A stretch of 21,966 nucleotides of DNA from Geobacteraceae bacterium (GTDB taxonomy: Bacteria > Desulfobacterota > Desulfuromonadia > Geobacterales > Geobacteraceae), in NCBI GenBank assembly GCA_012797715.1, contig JAAZOO010000147.1:1-21966 (forward strand). Direction: 5' to 3'. The notes beneath the pieces are model-generated. The model was not told the origin of the DNA and searched no databases. It saw only the letters and a program-made list of their open reading frames with translations. Positions 6,681 through 13,697 of the stretch are shown in pieces (the first letter of the stretch is position 1; each line of letters begins with the position of its first letter). The translations under genes were made by a program, and so were the position numbers.

Positions 6681-7439
6681 ATGGAAAAAAAATGCATCGG
6701 TCTCGTCGTGGCCATGCCCGAAGAAGTGCGTCCCATTGTGCGGAGGCTGGGGCGCTTTCGCAGAGAGAACGTTGCCGGCTTCCCCTTCTATCGTTTCACC
6801 GGAGACGGGAGAGAGATAGCACTCATCCAGTCCGGAATGGGAACGAAGAAGGCCTGGGCGGCAACCACCGCCCTCATTGACGCGACGCAGCCCGCCGTCA
6901 TTATCTCGGCCGGACTCGGCGGAGGTGTCCGGAACGGCCTGGCAACGGGAGACGTGGTAGTGGGCGGCCGAATCATGACTCTGCGGGAGAATTCCGTTGA
7001 CGACGGCACCGCCATCGACAATACCCGGCTCGTGCGAGACATCGTGGACAGCCTCCCGGCCGGTCCCTTCAGGATCCTCGAGGGCTGCATCGTGACCTGC
7101 CGCGGGATTCTGCGGAAGGAAGAGGCACGCCGGATACTCCCCGGGGAAATCACGAACCCGGTGCTGGATATGGAAACCGCTGCGGTGGCGCAGGCAGCAT
7201 CCCGGGAAGGCATCCCCTTTCTTTCCCTGCGCGCCGTCAGCGACGCCGGCCACGAAGAGATACCCTTTTCCCTCCAGGAGATAACGGACCGGAACCTGAA
7301 CATCAGCATCTGCCGGGTGATTGCGGCCATACTGCGCAAGCCGCGCCTCCTTCCCCAGATGATGCGGCTGGCACGGAACGCGAAAACTGCCGGCAACAAC
7401 CTGGCCACCGTTCTGGAGAGGCTCCTCCCGTGCCTGTGA
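6681..7439 (+). CDS. hpnG: HpnG-like nucleoside phosphorylase (adenosylhopane phosphorylase)
   Basis: A 252-residue protein of the PNP/UDP phosphorylase superfamily. Seen directly are an MPEE motif near the N terminus (12-15), SGMG (51-54), the phosphate-loop-like SAGLGGG (76-82), the DMETAAVA nucleoside-binding motif (163-170) and RAVSDAG (184-190). HpnG cleaves adenine from adenosylhopane to give phosphoribosyl-hopane, the step after HpnH. Distinguishing it from MTA/SAH nucleosidase relies on the adjacent hpnJ/hpnK and on the extended basic C terminus (about residues 215-252) typical of the hopanoid clade. AGGATAGGGA lies immediately before the ATG. The next gene overlaps its 3' end by 10 bp. 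Confidence 0.8.
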   Translation: MEKKCIGLVVAMPEEVRPIVRRLGRFRRENVAGFPFYRFTGDGREIALIQSGMGTKKAWAATTALIDATQPAVIISAGLGGGVRNGLATGDVVVGGRIMTLRENSVDDGTAIDNTRLVRDIVDSLPAGPFRILEGCIVTCRGILRKEEARRILPGEITNPVLDMETAAVAQAASREGIPFLSLRAVSDAGHEEIPFSLQEITDRNLNISICRVIAAILRKPRLLPQMMRLARNAKTAGNNLATVLERLLPCL

Positions 7440-8092
7440 CACCCATGGATTGCATCCTCTTTGACCTGGACAACACCCTCTATGCTCCGGAGCAGGAACT
7501 CTTCACCCTCATCGATCAGCGCATCAACAGCTATATGGTGGAGGTGGTCGGTATCTCCCGCGAGGTAGTCGACGATGTGCGGCGAAGCTACTGGCAGCGT
7601 TACGGCGTCACCATGCGGGGCTTGATGCGCCACCACGGCATCGACCCGGAAGACTATCTCGCCTATGTCCACGATGTGGACGTTGCCGGGCGCCTGCGTC
7701 CGGATCCGGAGTTGCGCAGGGCCTTGGAAACCCTGCCGTTACGCAGGGTTGTCTTCACCAACAGCTCCAGCGACCACAGCAGGCGGGTCTTGTCCGCCCT
7801 GGGCCTCGGTGATACCTTTGAAGAAATCTTCGATATCCGGGTTGCCGGGTACCTGCCGAAACCCTGCCCGGAACCATACCGGGCCGTGCTGTCCCGCCTC
7901 GGCGTACCGGCACAGCGCTGCATCATGGTGGAAGACTCCCCCGGCAACCTGAAAACCGCCAAGGAACTGGGCATGGGCACCATCCTGGTAGGCGCCTGCG
8001 ACCGTCCTCCCTTCGTGGATGTCACCGTGCCGAGCGCGGTTCATGTTCCGCAAGCGCTGGACTACTGGACCGGCTCCAAAAATTTTTACTGA
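7430..8092 (+). CDS. HAD-superfamily pyrimidine 5'-nucleotidase-like phosphatase
   Basis: A 220-residue HAD hydrolase of the SDT1/YjjG-like pyrimidine 5'-nucleotidase group. Motif I is FDLDNTLY (D12, D14), motif II is the FTNSSSDH turn near residues 110-117, motif III is the Lys of YLPKPCPEPY, and motif IV is VEDSPGN, so the catalytic set is complete. The cap inserted after motif I is helical (LIDQRINSYM and onward). The start is the GTG at 7430, preceded by GGAGAGG with a 9-nt spacer. An ATG at 7445 would be too far from that site. The overlap with hpnG implies translational coupling, but HAD enzymes of this group are not established hopanoid genes, so the substrate is open. Confidence 0.82.
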   Translation: MPVTPMDCILFDLDNTLYAPEQELFTLIDQRINSYMVEVVGISREVVDDVRRSYWQRYGVTMRGLMRHHGIDPEDYLAYVHDVDVAGRLRPDPELRRALETLPLRRVVFTNSSSDHSRRVLSALGLGDTFEEIFDIRVAGYLPKPCPEPYRAVLSRLGVPAQRCIMVEDSPGNLKTAKELGMGTILVGACDRPPFVDVTVPSAVHVPQALDYWTGSKNFY

Positions 8093-8274
8093 ATCTGCAC
8101 TCCCCCACGGCATGTCCCTGCTTCCAGCATGCCTGTGTGATGAGCGTGTCACCACCCTGCCTGCTTCCGGGAACATTCCACGCGAAATCCTTGACTCAGG
8201 CGCTCAGCTCTGGAAGAGTGTAACGGAAAACGCATACAACGCCTTCCCTCACGGCAAAGGATACGGAGCCGGCC
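8093..8274. other. Intergenic region without recognised features
   Basis: This 182-bp spacer precedes the alarmone-synthetase-like gene. A TTGACT hexamer at 8191-8196 has no matching -10 at 16-18 bases, so no promoter is called. No terminator or small gene is seen. Confidence 0.5.
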
Positions 8275-9357
8275 ATGGCCTCTCTCGATTTTGAACAGGA
8301 AAAAAGCTCTTTCAGAAAATACTACGACAGCAACCGGAAGCATTTCACCGACGCCAAAAACGCATATATCCGTATTATCAATTCACTCATGAGGCGCTCG
8401 GACGTGGTTCAGGTAACGAAAATCGAAGGCCGGGTCAAGGACAAAGAGGAGTGCATCAAGAAATTCCAAAGCAAATATCTGGGCACGCTCGAAGCAAATG
8501 AGCAACCCTTCGAGATCAGGGATTTCATCTCCGATCTGATCGGCATCCGCATCGTATGCCTCTACGAGGACCATATCCCCCTGGTGTCGGAGGTGCTGCA
8601 ACGGCACTTCACGATTCTCGACGTTACCGACAAGATATCGGCCGTGGAAAGCACCGAGGATTCTTTCGGGTACAAGGGCCTGCACATGGACCTGGCCCTC
8701 AATAAAGAAATGGCGTCTCTGCCCAAGTATCGTCCCTATGCGGACTGTCCCTTCGAAGTGCAGATCAGGTCTCTGATACAGGATGCCTGGAGTGTGCTGG
8801 ACCACAAGATAAAATACAAAAAGTCGATCCCCATTGATCTCAAACGCCGTATCAACATTCTTTCCGCCCTGTTCGAGCTGGCCGACCGGGAATTCAAGGA
8901 AATTCGCAACGCTACCGCGGAACTGATGCAGCAGGCGACGGTATCGCCGATCAGCGACCCCCTCGACGACGCTCGAGAGGCACCGGCTCAGACAGCAACG
9001 GCGACCGGGTCAAAAACGGTGAACGTTTTCAGTTTCCTTCGTATCGCGGGGCATTTCTTCAGGGATTTCGAATTCGAAGACGAGAAGGTGGACGATTTCG
9101 TCCAGGACATCCTGAAACTGAACAACGGCTTTCAGAAGTCTGAGTTGCAAAAGTGCCTGGCAGAGAATGTGAAAATTGTCAGAGAGTACCGCGACCATTT
9201 CCTGACGGAAAACCCCGGCAAAACCTTCAGTCCCTACACCTCGATACGGCACTGCCTGTACCTCTACGATCGGGAAGCCTTCGGGAGGATTTTATCCAGG
9301 GGGCCGAGGGAACGTTTTTCATTCTGGCTGAAAGTATCCCAAGGGAGTTCCGCCTGA
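8275..9357 (+). CDS. RelA/SpoT-type nucleotidyltransferase (alarmone synthetase domain) with unassigned C-terminal region
   Basis: A 360-residue protein with a ppGpp-synthetase-like domain at about residues 30-215. It shows GRVKDKEEC (52-60), RDFISDLIGIRI (82-93), FGYKGLHMDL (131-140) and EVQIRSLIQDAW (161-172) followed by DHKIKYK (176-182). These match the ATP/GTP-binding and catalytic positions of Rel synthetases. There is no HD hydrolase domain and no TGS/ACT domain, so it is a small-alarmone-synthetase-like enzyme, not a classical Rel. Residues about 245-360 form a helical-looking region (FSFLRIAGHFFRDFEFEDEK, then a tail ending RFSFWLKVSQGSSA) that I do not recognise. GGAG lies 8 nt before the ATG. 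Whether it makes ppGpp, ppApp, or pyrophosphorylates tRNA cannot be told from the sequence. Confidence 0.85.
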   Translation: MASLDFEQEKSSFRKYYDSNRKHFTDAKNAYIRIINSLMRRSDVVQVTKIEGRVKDKEECIKKFQSKYLGTLEANEQPFEIRDFISDLIGIRIVCLYEDHIPLVSEVLQRHFTILDVTDKISAVESTEDSFGYKGLHMDLALNKEMASLPKYRPYADCPFEVQIRSLIQDAWSVLDHKIKYKKSIPIDLKRRINILSALFELADREFKEIRNATAELMQQATVSPISDPLDDAREAPAQTATATGSKTVNVFSFLRIAGHFFRDFEFEDEKVDDFVQDILKLNNGFQKSELQKCLAENVKIVREYRDHFLTENPGKTFSPYTSIRHCLYLYDREAFGRILSRGPRERFSFWLKVSQGSSA

Positions 9358-9405
9358 CGTGCCCCCGCAGACGGGTGCCTCGCCAGGAGCGGCATTGTCA
9401 CCGCC

Positions 9406-9604
9406 ATGGCCGGGATGCTGGCGGCCGCGCGCTGCACCAGGAGGTATCAGGTCTTTGCGGAAAAGGAAGACTGGTGGGAGAGACACCCGGAACCCATACG
9501 GGAATGACCCTTACCACCATCCCGCTGATGGTGCCCGGGAGAGGATGCTCACCGGCGGGTACCGGAGCATTCTGGAGACCATCTGCCCACGCACCGGAGG
9601 AGAC
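9406..9604 (+). pseudogene. Possible frameshifted small ORF between the alarmone synthetase and the protease gene
   Basis: From the ATG at 9406, frame 1 reads 33 residues (including RRYQVFAEKEDWWERHPEP) to a TGA at 9505-9507. Frame 2 from about 9511 then continues with protein-like composition (DGARERMLTGGYRSILETI) up to the start of the next gene. A single-base change near 9505 would join them into one product of about 70 residues. I recognise no family, and the start lacks a good ribosome site. It may be a decayed small gene or chance coding-like composition. Confidence 0.25.
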
Positions 9605-10732
9605 ATGAAAAGGGTGCCAGGAATTGAAACCATGACGAAACATGTATCGAAAAAACTATGTGCCTGGGGAATCCTGGGTTCTCTTTTCCTCACGCCCGTA
9701 CCGGCCCTGGCCCTCTCCACGGCACAGGTTTTCGACACCGTCAAGGAATCCGTTGTTACCGTACAATCCCTCGATGCCGCCGGCACCCTGAAGAATCAGG
9801 GGAGCGGCGTCCTCATATCCCGGGATACCGTGGCAACCGGATGCCATGTCCTGGAGGGGGGCGCTTCCTTCCGCGCAGGCAGAGGCGCACGCCTCGTGCC
9901 CGCCATTCTCTCTGCTGAAGACGGAGATACCGATATCTGCCTCCTCACTGCCCGCGGAATCACCGGAAAGCCGGCTGAAGCGGGAACTTCACAGGGTCTC
10001 AGGGCAGGGAACCGGGTCATCGCCGTCGGAGCGCCCGCCGGTTCCGAACCGTCGCTTTCGGAAGGCTCTGTCGCAAGGCTGCGGGGCGGGCCTCCTCCCC
10101 TGATTCAGACCACAGCGCCCATCTCGATGGAGATGAGCGGAGGAGGACTGTTTGACACGGAGGGAAGGCTGGTCGGTCTGAGCACTCTGTACAAGTCCGG
10201 AGAGAATACCCTGTATTTCGCCCTTCCCGTGGAATGGATACGGGAGGTGAACAAGGGTGGAAATCCCGCCGCAGGGAGGAGGGGCGAGGTCGAATGGCTG
10301 AAGCGTGCGGTCGCTCTGGAAAAAGCAGGGGACTGGGGAGGACTTCACAGGTGGGGGGTGGAATGGTCGGAAAAGATGCTGTCAAGCGCCGACGCCCTGT
10401 ATTTTATCGGCATAGCCTCCCTCCATCGGAAACGCCTCCATGAGGCAGTCGACGCCTTTCGCCGGTCGCTGGACATGGTTCCGCACCATGCCGAAGCCTG
10501 GTACAGCCTGGGCGTCGCATACAGTGGTCTCAAGCTCCACGATGACGCCATCGAAGCCTACCGCCGGGCGCTCCGCATCAAGCCCGATATGACTGACGCC
10601 TGGGTCGGCCTGGGAGTCACATACGCCATGACAGGAAACCCGACGGCAGCCATGGGTGCTGCCCGTGAATTACGGCGTTTCGACCCTTTCAACGCCGATA
10701 TCCTCCTGAAGATGATCCCTTCCCGCCGCTGA
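9605..10732 (+). CDS. Secreted trypsin-like serine protease with C-terminal TPR repeats
   Basis: A 375-residue protein. A signal peptide (hydrophobic core CAWGILGSLFLTPVPALA, about residues 19-36) leads into a trypsin-like β-barrel protease domain (40-210). The likely triad is H81 in ATGCHVLEG, D110 in DTDICLL and S178 in EMSGGGLFD. The Ser motif is unusual: the common P-G-N-S-G-G becomes M-E-M-S-G-G, which changes the residues that shape the oxyanion hole. Tetratricopeptide repeats follow (about 262-360), with AEAWYSLGVAYSGLKLHDDA and DAWVGLGVTYAMTGN. It likely acts in the periplasm on protein partners gathered by the TPRs. The start at 9605 is chosen for GGAGGAG just upstream. A longer reading frame from 9359 lacks a ribosome site and would bury the signal peptide. 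Confidence 0.82.
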   Translation: MKRVPGIETMTKHVSKKLCAWGILGSLFLTPVPALALSTAQVFDTVKESVVTVQSLDAAGTLKNQGSGVLISRDTVATGCHVLEGGASFRAGRGARLVPAILSAEDGDTDICLLTARGITGKPAEAGTSQGLRAGNRVIAVGAPAGSEPSLSEGSVARLRGGPPPLIQTTAPISMEMSGGGLFDTEGRLVGLSTLYKSGENTLYFALPVEWIREVNKGGNPAAGRRGEVEWLKRAVALEKAGDWGGLHRWGVEWSEKMLSSADALYFIGIASLHRKRLHEAVDAFRRSLDMVPHHAEAWYSLGVAYSGLKLHDDAIEAYRRALRIKPDMTDAWVGLGVTYAMTGNPTAAMGAARELRRFDPFNADILLKMIPSRR

Positions 10733-10790
10733 TACCGCTGGAACGACTCGCTTTGTATCGAACCGGAACCCCGGAAGCCGCGCAAACGGG

Positions 10791-11660
10791 TTACCCCCCC
10801 TTTTTCCCCGCAACGGGAGAGTACGGATAATCGCGCAGATGCTCCGCCAATTCCTCCCTGCTGTACCGGTTCGTCCGGCGAACCACGAGAACGGTTACGA
10901 TAACCACCGGGAGGGTGAACATCAGGATCCCGGTGAGAGCCATGAGATTTTCCCCGATACGGATCGTTACCGCGTAGTTGAACACCAGCACAGACAGATA
11001 GAGAACCGGCCCCAGAAGGGAACGGAAAGGCAGGTTGACGATCCCCGCGGGGCGCTCCACCCTTTTCCCAACCGCGGCATCGATGCGTTGCAGAGCGAAC
11101 ACCAGAAGGAAGCTGACCGTCAGCCAGCCGATGTAGTTGGAAAGGGGAACGCCGAAATGGATCCCCGGCTCGCGGTAACCGTATATCTGTCCCAGAAACC
11201 AGCGGTGTCCCTGAAGCGCCACCGGATCTATCACAATATCGAGAAAGGTCTGGTAGAAAGACGCGAGGAGCAGCACGGAAAACGACCGGCGCAGGGAGCG
11301 TGTCTCCAGGGTGACCAGGTTCCAGCGGAACGCCTTGACGGGAGAGACCGTCAGGAGCGCCGCGGTATAGCTGCAGTAGGTGAGGAACACATAAGAAAGC
11401 GAGTCGAAGAACGGAACGCCCGCAATCCAGAGTTCCCGCGTTTTCGTGGTGTCGATGTAGTAGTACCACCCGTAGGGAATGCCGGTGTTGATGGAGCTGA
11501 ACTCCGAGGCAAAGGCTATCAGGTAGCCGAACACGGTGAAACAGAAGGTCTTCTTCCAGCCGAGGTGGGTGACGGACGCCACAAGATAGACCAACAGGAA
11601 GGCAAAGACATAGGGCCGCAGAGTAACCGTTCCGACAGCAATCCGCACGATATCTTCCAT
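10791..11660 (-). CDS. CruF/DUF422-type carotenoid biosynthesis membrane protein
   Basis: A 289-residue integral membrane protein with about seven to eight hydrophobic segments. Polar motifs typical of the CruF/DUF422 carotenoid family are visible: SEFSSINTGIPYGWYYY (near 52-68), PFFDSLSYVFLTYCSY, FLDIVIDPVA with a following W, and GVPLSNYIGWL. Members hydrate the ends of acyclic C40/C50 carotenoids (CruF, bisanhydrobacterioruberin hydratase). The exact substrate here is unknown, as no crt genes are in the window. GGGAGGGG lies about 5 nt before the ATG. An intrinsic terminator ends only 18 bp upstream of the start codon, so expression probably depends on read-through. It converges with the protease gene. 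Confidence 0.78.
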   Translation of the reverse strand: MEDIVRIAVGTVTLRPYVFAFLLVYLVASVTHLGWKKTFCFTVFGYLIAFASEFSSINTGIPYGWYYYIDTTKTRELWIAGVPFFDSLSYVFLTYCSYTAALLTVSPVKAFRWNLVTLETRSLRRSFSVLLLASFYQTFLDIVIDPVALQGHRWFLGQIYGYREPGIHFGVPLSNYIGWLTVSFLLVFALQRIDAAVGKRVERPAGIVNLPFRSLLGPVLYLSVLVFNYAVTIRIGENLMALTGILMFTLPVVIVTVLVVRRTNRYSREELAEHLRDYPYSPVAGKKGG

Positions 11661-11678
11661 GGTTCCCCTCCCAATGAG

Positions 11679-11703
11679 AAAAAGGCGCGGTCAGTGCCGC
11701 GCC
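11679..11703 (-). terminator. Rho-independent terminator after mlaD, directly upstream of the carotenoid gene
   Basis: On the minus strand the perfect 7-bp stem GGCGCGG (11703-11697) / CCGCGCC (11690-11684) with a 6-nt loop is followed by TTTTT (11683-11679). It lies 57 bp after the mlaD stop and 18 bp before the next start codon, just ahead of that gene's ribosome site, so it could act as an attenuator. Confidence 0.8.
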
Positions 11704-11759
11704 ATACATTTTTCGTTCCGTAACGGCACGGGGCAGCGTACCGGAAAAGATCCTACCGG

Positions 11760-12809
11760 TCAGAACAGGGTGCCGATGACGCTCCCCAGCACGGAGATTG
11801 CCCCACTGTCGCCGAGGCCTTCGACCGCCTGTTCGGTCTTCTTCATTGTGGCGGTTACGTCCCGGTACAGCGTGTCCTCGTTCACCAGCTTGCCCAGGGT
11901 CCCCTGTCCGCTGTTGATCTTATCGGTGATCTCCTTGATATTCTTCGAGGCTCCGCTCAGCTCGGCATACAGGGCCTTGTCATTGACCAGCTTGCCCAGG
12001 GTCCCTTCACCCCGGTTGATTTTCCCCGCGATCTCCTTCACATCCTTCATGCTCTCATTCATGCTTGCCAGAGCCCCCTTTGCCTCGTGGTAGAAGGAAT
12101 CATCCGTGACCAGCTTGCCGATGGTCCCCTCCCCCTTTTCGATCCTGGCCGTGATGTTTTTCAGGCTCGCGGTCACCTCATTGGTATTGCGGTACAGGGA
12201 CTTGTCGTTCAGAAGGAGGGCAAGGGAGCCGTCTCCCCGATCAAACTTTCCGGTAATGCTGTTCAGGTTGGCCAGAGAACTCTTCAGATTTCCGCGATTT
12301 TCGTCCAGCATTGCGGAAATCTTGCCCATCACCTCCTGCTGGTTCCGGTTCAGGTTCGTGACCAGGCCCTGTGCATCGGAAGCCAGTTCGCCCAGGCTGC
12401 TCATGACGCTGTCCACGGTGGCGGCATCCTTTCCCTGAACCGTGGCTCCGGGAGGGAGGACGGCTGCCGCAGGGGAGCCGAAGGAAAGACCGAGGAACTG
12501 CCCTCCCAGGAGATTGGTCATGCGCAGACTCGCCACACTGTCGGCCCTGAGTCGGGTGTTCTTGTCCACTTCGAAATCGATGCGCACCCTGCCGTCGAGC
12601 ACCGTGATACCGGTAATTTTCCCCACGTCAACGCCTGCGAGCCGCACTGCATCCCCAACCTTGAGACCGGTCACGCTGGTGAGAAAGGTGCGGTAGGGAA
12701 CGGATTTCTCAAAGGGGTTCCATTGCCCGCCCAGCTCCAGCAAGACGCCGAAGATGATGAGACCGAGCACAAAAAAGAGACCAACTTTTTTTTCAATTGA
12801 AAGCGCCAT
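11760..12809 (-). CDS. mlaD: MlaD-type MCE-domain lipid transport substrate-binding protein
   Basis: A 349-residue protein with one N-terminal membrane anchor (about residues 8-28) and an MCE domain (about 38-115; GLKVGDAVRLAGVDVGKI, LLGGQFLGLSFG). A long helical tail follows. The tail holds four near-repeats spaced 34-41 residues apart: RGDGSLALLLNDKSLY (191), KGEGTIGKLVTDDSFY (225), RGEGTLGKLVNDKALY (266) and SGQGTLGKLVNEDTLY (300). MlaD hexamers in the inner membrane pass phospholipids between the outer membrane and the MlaFE ABC transporter. Such tail repeats are frequent in long MCE proteins and may form a periplasm-spanning α-helical bundle. AGGAGG lies 8 nt before the ATG. It follows mlaE by 114 bp with no ATPase gene between them. 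Confidence 0.88.
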   Translation of the reverse strand: MALSIEKKVGLFFVLGLIIFGVLLELGGQWNPFEKSVPYRTFLTSVTGLKVGDAVRLAGVDVGKITGITVLDGRVRIDFEVDKNTRLRADSVASLRMTNLLGGQFLGLSFGSPAAAVLPPGATVQGKDAATVDSVMSSLGELASDAQGLVTNLNRNQQEVMGKISAMLDENRGNLKSSLANLNSITGKFDRGDGSLALLLNDKSLYRNTNEVTASLKNITARIEKGEGTIGKLVTDDSFYHEAKGALASMNESMKDVKEIAGKINRGEGTLGKLVNDKALYAELSGASKNIKEITDKINSGQGTLGKLVNEDTLYRDVTATMKKTEQAVEGLGDSGAISVLGSVIGTLF

Positions 12810-12923
12810 GATGTCTGCCTCCTACCTCTGCCGTGTCGCAGGGAAAAACCTGGCCGGCGACGGAATAAATACATAATGTCGAAATGCAGTAGGGTGAAAT
12901 TTCGGGCCGTTCCCTTCTTCCCG

Positions 12924-13697
12924 CTACAGCAGCAGACGAGTCAGGAAATAGTCCGCTATCAAAATAAGGATAAAGGAAAGCACCACGGCCCGGGTCGTGG
13001 ATCGGCCGATGCCGCGCGCCCCTCCGGACGTCATGAACCCCACATAACAGGAAACCAGGGAGATGATGCCCCCGAAGGCAAAGGATTTAATCAGGCCGGA
13101 GCCAATCTCCCGGAACTTGAGCGCGGTCTTGAGACTGTCGTAGTAGGTGGCGTAGGAGATGAATATCTTTGGGTGGAGGTGGCTGATCAGGGCGCCGCCG
13201 GCCATGCCCACGCAATTGGCATACAGCGTCAGGGCGGGGACGCAGATCAGACACGCGATGAGGCGGGGCATCGCCAGGTAGCGCACCGGATGGATATCAA
13301 GGGTCTTGAGTGCGTCGATTTCCTCATAGACCTTCATCACGCCGATCTCTGCCGCCATTGCGGAGCCGACCCGGCCCGCCACCAGAAAACTGGTCATGAC
13401 CGGACCCAGTTCCCGCACCATGGAAAGGCCGACGATGGCGCCAATAATGTCCTGGGTCCCGTACTTCTGCAGCTCGGAACCGGTCTGGAGCGCCAGGACC
13501 ATGCCGACGAAGAACCCCATGACAGAGGCGATGGGCAATGTTTCATAGCCCATGATGGACATCTGGGTCAGGATGCTCTGCAGATTCCGCGGCGCTTCCC
13601 GAAAGAAATAGACCGTCTGGAAGAGAAGCCGCAGCATCTCGCCCACAATCTGGAAGAAATAGAGGATTTTTGCGCCGATCTTCTCCAGGATTCCCAT
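12924..13697 (-). CDS. mlaE: MlaE-type permease of the phospholipid ABC transporter
   Basis: A 257-residue integral membrane protein of the MlaE/TGD1 permease family. Conserved stretches are visible: FFVGMVLALQTGSELQKYG (near 63-81), SMVRELGPVMTSFLVAGRVG (near 93-112), the coupling-helix region AAEIGVMKVYEEIDALKTL, and the closing TSGGARGIGRSTTRAVV. It forms the membrane channel of the Mla system. The start is taken at MGILEKIG because AAGGAG lies 9 nt upstream. Its ATG overlaps the stop of the preceding repeat protein in a TGATG, indicating translational coupling. Usually mlaF and mlaD accompany it. Here mlaD follows, but no ATP-binding subunit is encoded in the window. Confidence 0.9.
   Translation of the reverse strand: MGILEKIGAKILYFFQIVGEMLRLLFQTVYFFREAPRNLQSILTQMSIMGYETLPIASVMGFFVGMVLALQTGSELQKYGTQDIIGAIVGLSMVRELGPVMTSFLVAGRVGSAMAAEIGVMKVYEEIDALKTLDIHPVRYLAMPRLIACLICVPALTLYANCVGMAGGALISHLHPKIFISYATYYDSLKTALKFREIGSGLIKSFAFGGIISLVSCYVGFMTSGGARGIGRSTTRAVVLSFILILIADYFLTRLLL

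Noticed and set aside
8191..8220. Promoter for the alarmone-synthetase-like gene at TTGACT
   Set aside because: No acceptable -10 hexamer exists at 16-18 bases.
9359..9604. Extending the protease gene upstream to a GTG at 9359
   Set aside because: No ribosome site is present, and the extension would place 82 residues in front of a clear signal peptide. The ATG at 9605 has GGAGGAG.
10839..11723. 294-residue plus-strand reading frame antisense to the carotenoid gene
   Set aside because: The composition is rich in R, H, E and Q without hydrophobic core patterns, while the minus strand encodes a clear multi-pass membrane protein.
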